Position numbers and translations under genes: made by a program. From Gymnopus androsaceus JB14 (lineage: Eukaryota > Basidiomycota > Agaricomycetes > Agaricales > Omphalotaceae), in contig ML769526.1 of the NCBI GenBank assembly GCA_009733575.1, forward strand, positions 6,939 to 70,938: a DNA stretch of 64,000 nucleotides, given 5' to 3'. How positions within the stretch are numbered: position 1 is the first letter of the stretch; every line of letters begins with the position of its first letter. Below the pieces are notes generated by a model. It was given only the letters and a program-made list of their open reading frames with translations, did not search any database and was not told where the DNA came from. Below are positions 59,549 through 64,000 of the stretch, piece after piece.

Positions 59549-59833
59549 CTATTCTGGTGGTTCAGTGAGATCTTTCATCTGAACATCCTGTGGGTCCATT
59601 TTCATATCTGGATGATTTTGCGGGGTATTAAGTGACAATTTATCCTCATTCTCAGCCCAGTTCATTGGCTCATCAAAAGGTGCATCTTTTTGTGCAGGAA
59701 GCTTTATGTAGTGATTGGTAGGGGAGTCTCCTGTACCAGGATCAAGCATGTCATTTATTGAAATACTCAAAAACTCTGAAGGAGAAGGAGGTATAACATT
59801 TCCAGTTTCATCCAATGGATATACTGGATTCTT
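59549..59833 (-). pseudogene. Acidic segment of the third transposase-like gene
   Basis: KNPVYPLDETGNVIPPSPSE continues in frame with SWSKY from the other side of the MITE, across a single AA. An acidic region follows. The join shows that this segment and 60481-60587 were one exon before insertion. Confidence 0.6.
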
Positions 59834-60480
59834 CATCAGCAAAACCTGGGTGAACTGGATAGCACTGGATAGTGCTATCCAGCACTCATAGCACTCATAG
59901 CACCCATAGCAAGGTCCCCATCCATCCAGAGCTATGAGCTGCTATGGGCTGCATCAGGAAAAATGGTCTGGGCCCAGGGCTGACTTTAGGTTGACCCACA
60001 ATGACTTAAAGAGACTTAAGGGAACCTAAGGATACCTAGGTCTCCTAGGCCACCTAGGTTGCCTAGACTGCCTCAGTTTCTTTGAGGTCACCTAGGTTGC
60101 CTAGGATTTAGGGATAAACCTTGGGAATTTGAGGCAACCTGAGTAAACCTGAGTAAACCTGAGTAAGCCTGAGCTAACCTGAGGAACCTGAGGTAACCTG
60201 AGGTAGCCTAAGGTAGCCTGGGGTAGCCTGGAAGACCCAAGGTGACCAGGGTGACCAGGGTGACCAGGGTAGCCTAGGCTCCCTAGGTCATTGTAGGTTT
60301 AACCCCTTTTTGCTGATGTGCTATGGATTGCTATAGAGCATGACATCTGTCAACAAGCAATATAATTTGTGAAGTCCATAGTAGCTCATAGCTACCCATA
60401 GCAATTCATAGCAGTTCATAGTTCTATGGCTGCTATAGCTTGCTATAACAGCTATGGCAATTATCCACATTTTGCTGATG
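59834..60480. mobile_element. 647-bp MITE, CATCAGC family, copy 2
   Basis: The left end CATCAGCAAAACCTGGGT is identical to copy 1 (20359-21044), in opposite orientation relative to internal text. The right end is a slightly diverged complement ending TTTTGCTGATG. TT stands on both sides (AA on the coding strand), and the flanking exon joins in frame. A further CTTTTTGCTGATG end at 60304-60316 suggests a nested or composite structure. Confidence 0.85.
60000..60300 (+). repeat. Minisatellite inside MITE copy 2, 10-12 bp units
   Basis: Units such as CCTAGGTTG, AACCTGAGT, AACCTGAGGT and GACCAGGGT follow each other over 300 bp. Copy 1 of the same MITE lacks this block, so it is an internal expansion or insertion. 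Confidence 0.85.
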
Positions 60481-61756
60481 TTGTACTTTGACCAGGAGCG
60501 TTCCCCAATCCTGTATGCTTCCTCAAGAGCATTAATGTCCGATGTTGCCTGAAATAAATTTAGTAAAGAATTTTGGAAATGAAGCACAGTTTACTTACTA
60601 CTGAGATATCAGAGGTCCTCCTATACACAAAGAAATCTGTATACCCATGGGGTTGTTAATTGATCATTGCTCTACTGCCAAGGTGCTCCAACTCACCCCG
60701 CTTGGTCAAAGGGATTCTCATGTCATCATATCTAAAGGTTGAAACATCCTCATTGTTTGGCAGGAGAATGTCAGCAGTGAAATGATTCCCATTGCTAAAG
60801 ACCACTCTGCCCACAAGTTCATAAGATGATTCATTGGAGGAAAAAATGTAGGGATGGACAATGAGTGAGAAGTCTTTATGGAAATCCCAGGAAATCCAGG
60901 AAGGGCAGAAGGGACCACATGCAAAAATTTGGGCCAGTATGTAAGTACTTTTCTAATCTGAGGAATAGAATTGCAGCCACTATGAGAGCATATTTTCATG
61001 CCTTTCAAGTGGACAGGTCCTAGACTACCTGCACTGGTACCCCCGTCTCCAGCATGCCGAGGCGTCAGGTACTTAACATACTGGTTGATGCTGATGCTTT
61101 TATTTTCCTTGCCAGCAGCACAAGCAGGTGTTGAACATCCCAATCTGTGAACTGAAGTGCATTGTTGTTTAACTTCAGGGCTAAGCTCATCTGTGACAGC
61201 ACGAGCCAGCCAGCTGCGATCACATCCATAATCACCCACATTATGAAGATTGACCTTCTTGCTTATTGCCTGCCTTACAATATCCTGGATGTTTGCCAGT
61301 ATAGATTTGCATTTCGAGGTTTTCCTGATTCAGTCCAGGCTAATCGTGTCTGAAAGTGCTGTAACATGCTTTCCAAGGTGGATCCGCTTGGAAGCAGTGC
61401 CAGAATCTCATTATGGTATGTTAAGGTGCTTCCGGCAAATACTGGGTACCAAATTTCTAGCCCTACATCAAAAAACAGGAGTTGTTTGCCCAAACATATG
61501 AACGTAACATCCGCTTAGACCTTTGGCCATCAGGTGGGCCAGAGATCAATGATTTTCCAACAGGATTCGTAGTACTTGGTGCATGCTTGTCATGTTGGTG
61601 TGATATGGACAGTTTACTCAAAGCATCTTCGGTATCTGGTGCACAGCCAAATGTGTTTTGGAAGCGGCTTCTGGTGCAGCTTCTGTGGGCTAATATGTCC
61701 ATCTGAAGAGTAGAGGGAATCAAGTGGAGTATATTAGTCTCTGAATTATAATTCAA
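60481..61756 (-). pseudogene. Ubiquitin-specific-protease-like region of the third element
   Basis: The minus strand encodes a Cys box, RSYVWANNSC followed after a one-base shift in a T-run (near 61460) by DVGLEIWYPVFAG. A helical insert with Cys residues follows (MKICSHSGCNSIPQIRKVL). After another shift comes a His box: YELVGRVVFSNGNHFTADIL, near 60835-60770. The Cys-box/His-box order with YELVG before the His is that of C19 ubiquitin-specific proteases. The usual Asp/Asn after the His box is not certain. The end (ALEEAYRIGERSWSKY) is cut by the MITE. It was probably translated with the transposase-like core upstream. Confidence 0.55.
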
Positions 61757-62427
61757 GAATAAATCTTACCCATGAGTGCGTTGTACTGTTGCTCACACTG
61801 TTTGCCATAAATATAAAGCTTGTGTACAACAGCCAAAGCATCCTGATCTTTACCCATTGCTGAGTGAAGGTTGAAATGTTGGGACTCAATGGCATTTGAG
61901 GTAGAAGGTACTTTATCAGCCAGTGTAGGATTGATGGAGCTTTTAGAGGGAAAAATCATAGATGAAATTGCAGGACAAAGCCACCATTCTAGCCAGCCAT
62001 GAATGTGGGAATTGCTTCTGGATTTGATTAACTGTGGATGCAAAGTACTCACTAGTGGTAGATTTTGCTGTCATGATGTATAGCATTAATCTTTTCCCAG
62101 AGCAGAAGAAATGGATCTCACATCCAACTTGAACAGAGTTAGCTTCCTGTAAGTAATGCTGCCATTGTGCTTTGAAGGTTTCTTTTGAAAGCTCTTTAAA
62201 TCCAGAAGTAAGAGACATCATCAGATCAGCATACTCTTCTGAGTGAGCCTTAATTTGAGCACTTGAGAAGTCCATGACCTATATTTAAAGAGTAGTAAGT
62301 ATGAGGTAAAGGTAATTGTCCGACATACCTGGTACGAAGCAAGAGCACTAAAGGGGCTCGCTTCGTCCCAGGATAGTAACTGTGCTGTAAACGGAAGTAA
62401 ATCAGTTGCTGTGTGACGCTCGGTCAT
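61757..62427 (-). pseudogene. Transposase-like core of the third element
   Basis: The minus strand reads DLLPFTAQLLSWDEASPFSA, a GTATGT...ATAG intron, then VMDFSSAQIKAHSEEYADLM and CEIHFFCSGKRLM. After a frame change it reads HGWLEWWLCPAISSMIFPSK and DKVPSTSNAIESQHFNLHSA. I remember this arrangement from Agaricomycete transposon-encoded proteins, in which the DFS-AQ and NAIESQH positions would supply acidic catalytic residues. The superfamily is not certain (possibly MULE-like). The frame change and the downstream breaks make it a pseudogene. The 5' side abuts a copia element. Confidence 0.45.
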
Positions 62428-62433
62428 TGTCCG

Positions 62434-64000
62434 TTAACACCCCCCCTTGACCGGCGTCGAGTCTGAGCATATTGACCCATCGTGTATGTAGGGTCCTGTG
62501 TAGAGGTTTTGTAAGTAGGTCCGCAATAGTTTAGTTTCTTTGTTCGAAATGTAAATCACATCAATCTGTCGTTTGAAAATGCAGTCTCGGATGAAATGTT
62601 CGTGTATGGATATGTGCTTCATTTTGCTGTGAGCGAGCGGATTGTGAGTGCACGCAATTGTACCTTGATTGTTGCAGAAGGTGCTTGTTGGGGAATACTG
62701 GGGAAAACCTAGCTCAGCAAAGAGATTTCTGAACCAGAGAATTTCTCGAGTACAGTGTGTCAAAGATAAATATTCGGCTTTGCATGATGATAGAGCTACG
62801 ACTCCCTGTTGTTTCGAGCTCCAAGATAGAAGTGAGTTGCCCATTTGGATAATGAACCCAGATATTGATTTCCTAGATTCTCTCGTTCCCCAATCTGAAT
62901 CACAGAGGGCTCGTATCATGGGGTAGACCACATTAGTCAATCCCAGGACTACTCCGTAGTTCTCCATTCCTTTTAGGTATCATAGGAGGTGCTTTGCAGC
63001 GGTGATGTATGCCGGTCCGGGATTGGCCATGAAACCTGCTAACTCCCAAACGGTGTAGCTAATGTCTGGTCAAGAGCATGTAGATAGATACATACACTTG
63101 CCTACCACAGCACCATATCTGAAATCATTGACTAGCTTCTGTTCTTCGGGAGTGAGAGGGATTTTTTGCGGGGATAGGTGTTTTCCTGGATCCATCGGAG
63201 TGTGTACGGGTTTGCACTTCTCAAATCCGAATTCTTGGAGTATGGATTGTATGTAGGTCTGCTGCTCAATCTTTAGCGTACATTCATTCCTGTCACGTTT
63301 GACACCACATCCCAGGTGAAAAGTTGGTTCACTGTTGTCTGTAGTTTCAAAAAGGGAAGCTAGGGAATCGACGACGGCATCGGATTCTTGGTGAGATGTC
63401 GAGGTAATGAGCATGTTGTCCACAGTAGTCGTGATATATGTGCGCTCAGACCCATTTGTTCATATGTAAACGCTCCAATCCGATTCCGTACATTTAAACC
63501 CTATTGTCTCGAGCTTTGAACTTAGCTCTAGGTACCACTGTCTCCCCAATTGCTTCAACCCATAGAGTCCTTTTCAAAGTCTCCAGTACCCTGAACCAGT
63601 GATGGTAGGTTTTCACATGTATATCTCCTCGTCAAGGGGTCCGTTTAGGTAGGCTGTCTTAACATCAGTTTTTCGTAACTCCATATCGTGTTCTGCGACT
63701 AGGGCAAGGATTGTTCACATGGACTCCCAACAGGCGACCAGTGCGAAGGTATACATGAAGTCTTGCTCAGGGATCTGAGTAAACCCTTTGGCGCCAAGTC
63801 TAGCCTTGAATCTGGCTATAAGTCCATCCTTGTCCCATTTGATGTGCAGGACCCACTTCGATCCTACCGCATTTCTCCCTTGTGGAAGTTCGTTGATTTC
63901 TTCATATACACCCTTCTCTTTTAGTGATTCTAACTCCTCATATATTGCGGCTAGCCAATACATCCAGTAGATTGATGATTGAGCCTCCAGAATTGAGTTT
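62434..64000 (-). mobile_element. Ty1/copia pol fragment, cut by window end
   Basis: From 63963 downward the minus strand encodes NELPQGRNAVGSKWVLHIKW (RT), DNMLITSTSHQESD where the family has a DD pair, and GCGVKRDRNECTLKIEQQTY. It continues with KYGAVVG-like text and RNase H (ALCDSDWGTRESRKSISGFI, ALSSCKAEYLSLTHCTREIL, KHISIHEHFIRDC). Several frame breaks. The 3' end at about 62440 is a G-rich polypurine tract followed by TGTTAACG. No complete LTR fits before the neighbouring transposase-like text begins. It continues past the window. Confidence 0.8.

Overview
The window looks like nuclear DNA from a mushroom-forming basidiomycete (Agaricomycete). The coding stretches are interrupted by 40-60 bp GT-AG introns. 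Several families are typical of, or strongly expanded in, Agaricomycetes: a KDZ transposase, a Plavaka (CACTA-like) transposase, a TPR-CHAT protein, SPT5-like KOW proteins and a MYND-family-like protein. No rRNA, tRNA or CRISPR was found. All assignments come from reading the sequence and remembered family motifs; no database search was run.

Layout. 1-6700: long inverted repeats, minisatellites, and two degraded minus-strand genes. 7.0-10.3 kb: a decayed SPT5-like gene. 11.6-15.3 kb: a KDZ transposase broken by frameshifts, a TGA stop and a 194-bp MITE with a TA target duplication; it is followed by an array of the palindrome GGTAGCTACC. 17.5-18.1 kb: a fragment resembling the start of phospholipid:diacylglycerol acyltransferase (LRO1). 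19.9-26.7 kb: a Plavaka transposase gene split by a MITE and by a 4.6-kb pogo/Tc1-like element (TA duplication). The pogo-like element carries a Ulp1-like SUMO protease apparently fused to its DDE transposase. 26.7-33 kb: a LINE (ORF1; endonuclease, RNase H-like and RT in ORF2). 33.7-35.7 kb: a degraded MYND-like gene. 36.6-40.3 kb: the only gene that looks intact, a three-exon TPR-CHAT protein of 1203 residues. 42.2-47.4 kb: a Ty1/copia element with 324-bp LTRs and a 5-bp target duplication. 47.4-50 kb: MITEs and repeats. 50.0-57.8 kb: a MULE with 42-bp inverted ends, carrying a histone H2A-like gene, a Ulp1-like protease gene, and a transposase with repeated SUMO-site/SIM-like motifs. 58-62.4 kb: a third transposase-like gene with a ubiquitin-specific-protease-like region, split by another MITE. 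62.4-64 kb: a second copia pol, cut by the window end.

The most interesting theme is that three unrelated DNA transposons each carry a protease of the ubiquitin/SUMO class, and one of them also encodes alternating SUMO-acceptor and SUMO-interaction-like motifs. Nearly all elements are dead. Premature stops are almost always TGA, and the two copia LTRs differ only by transitions, mostly at CpG positions, which suggests methylation-linked C-to-T decay.
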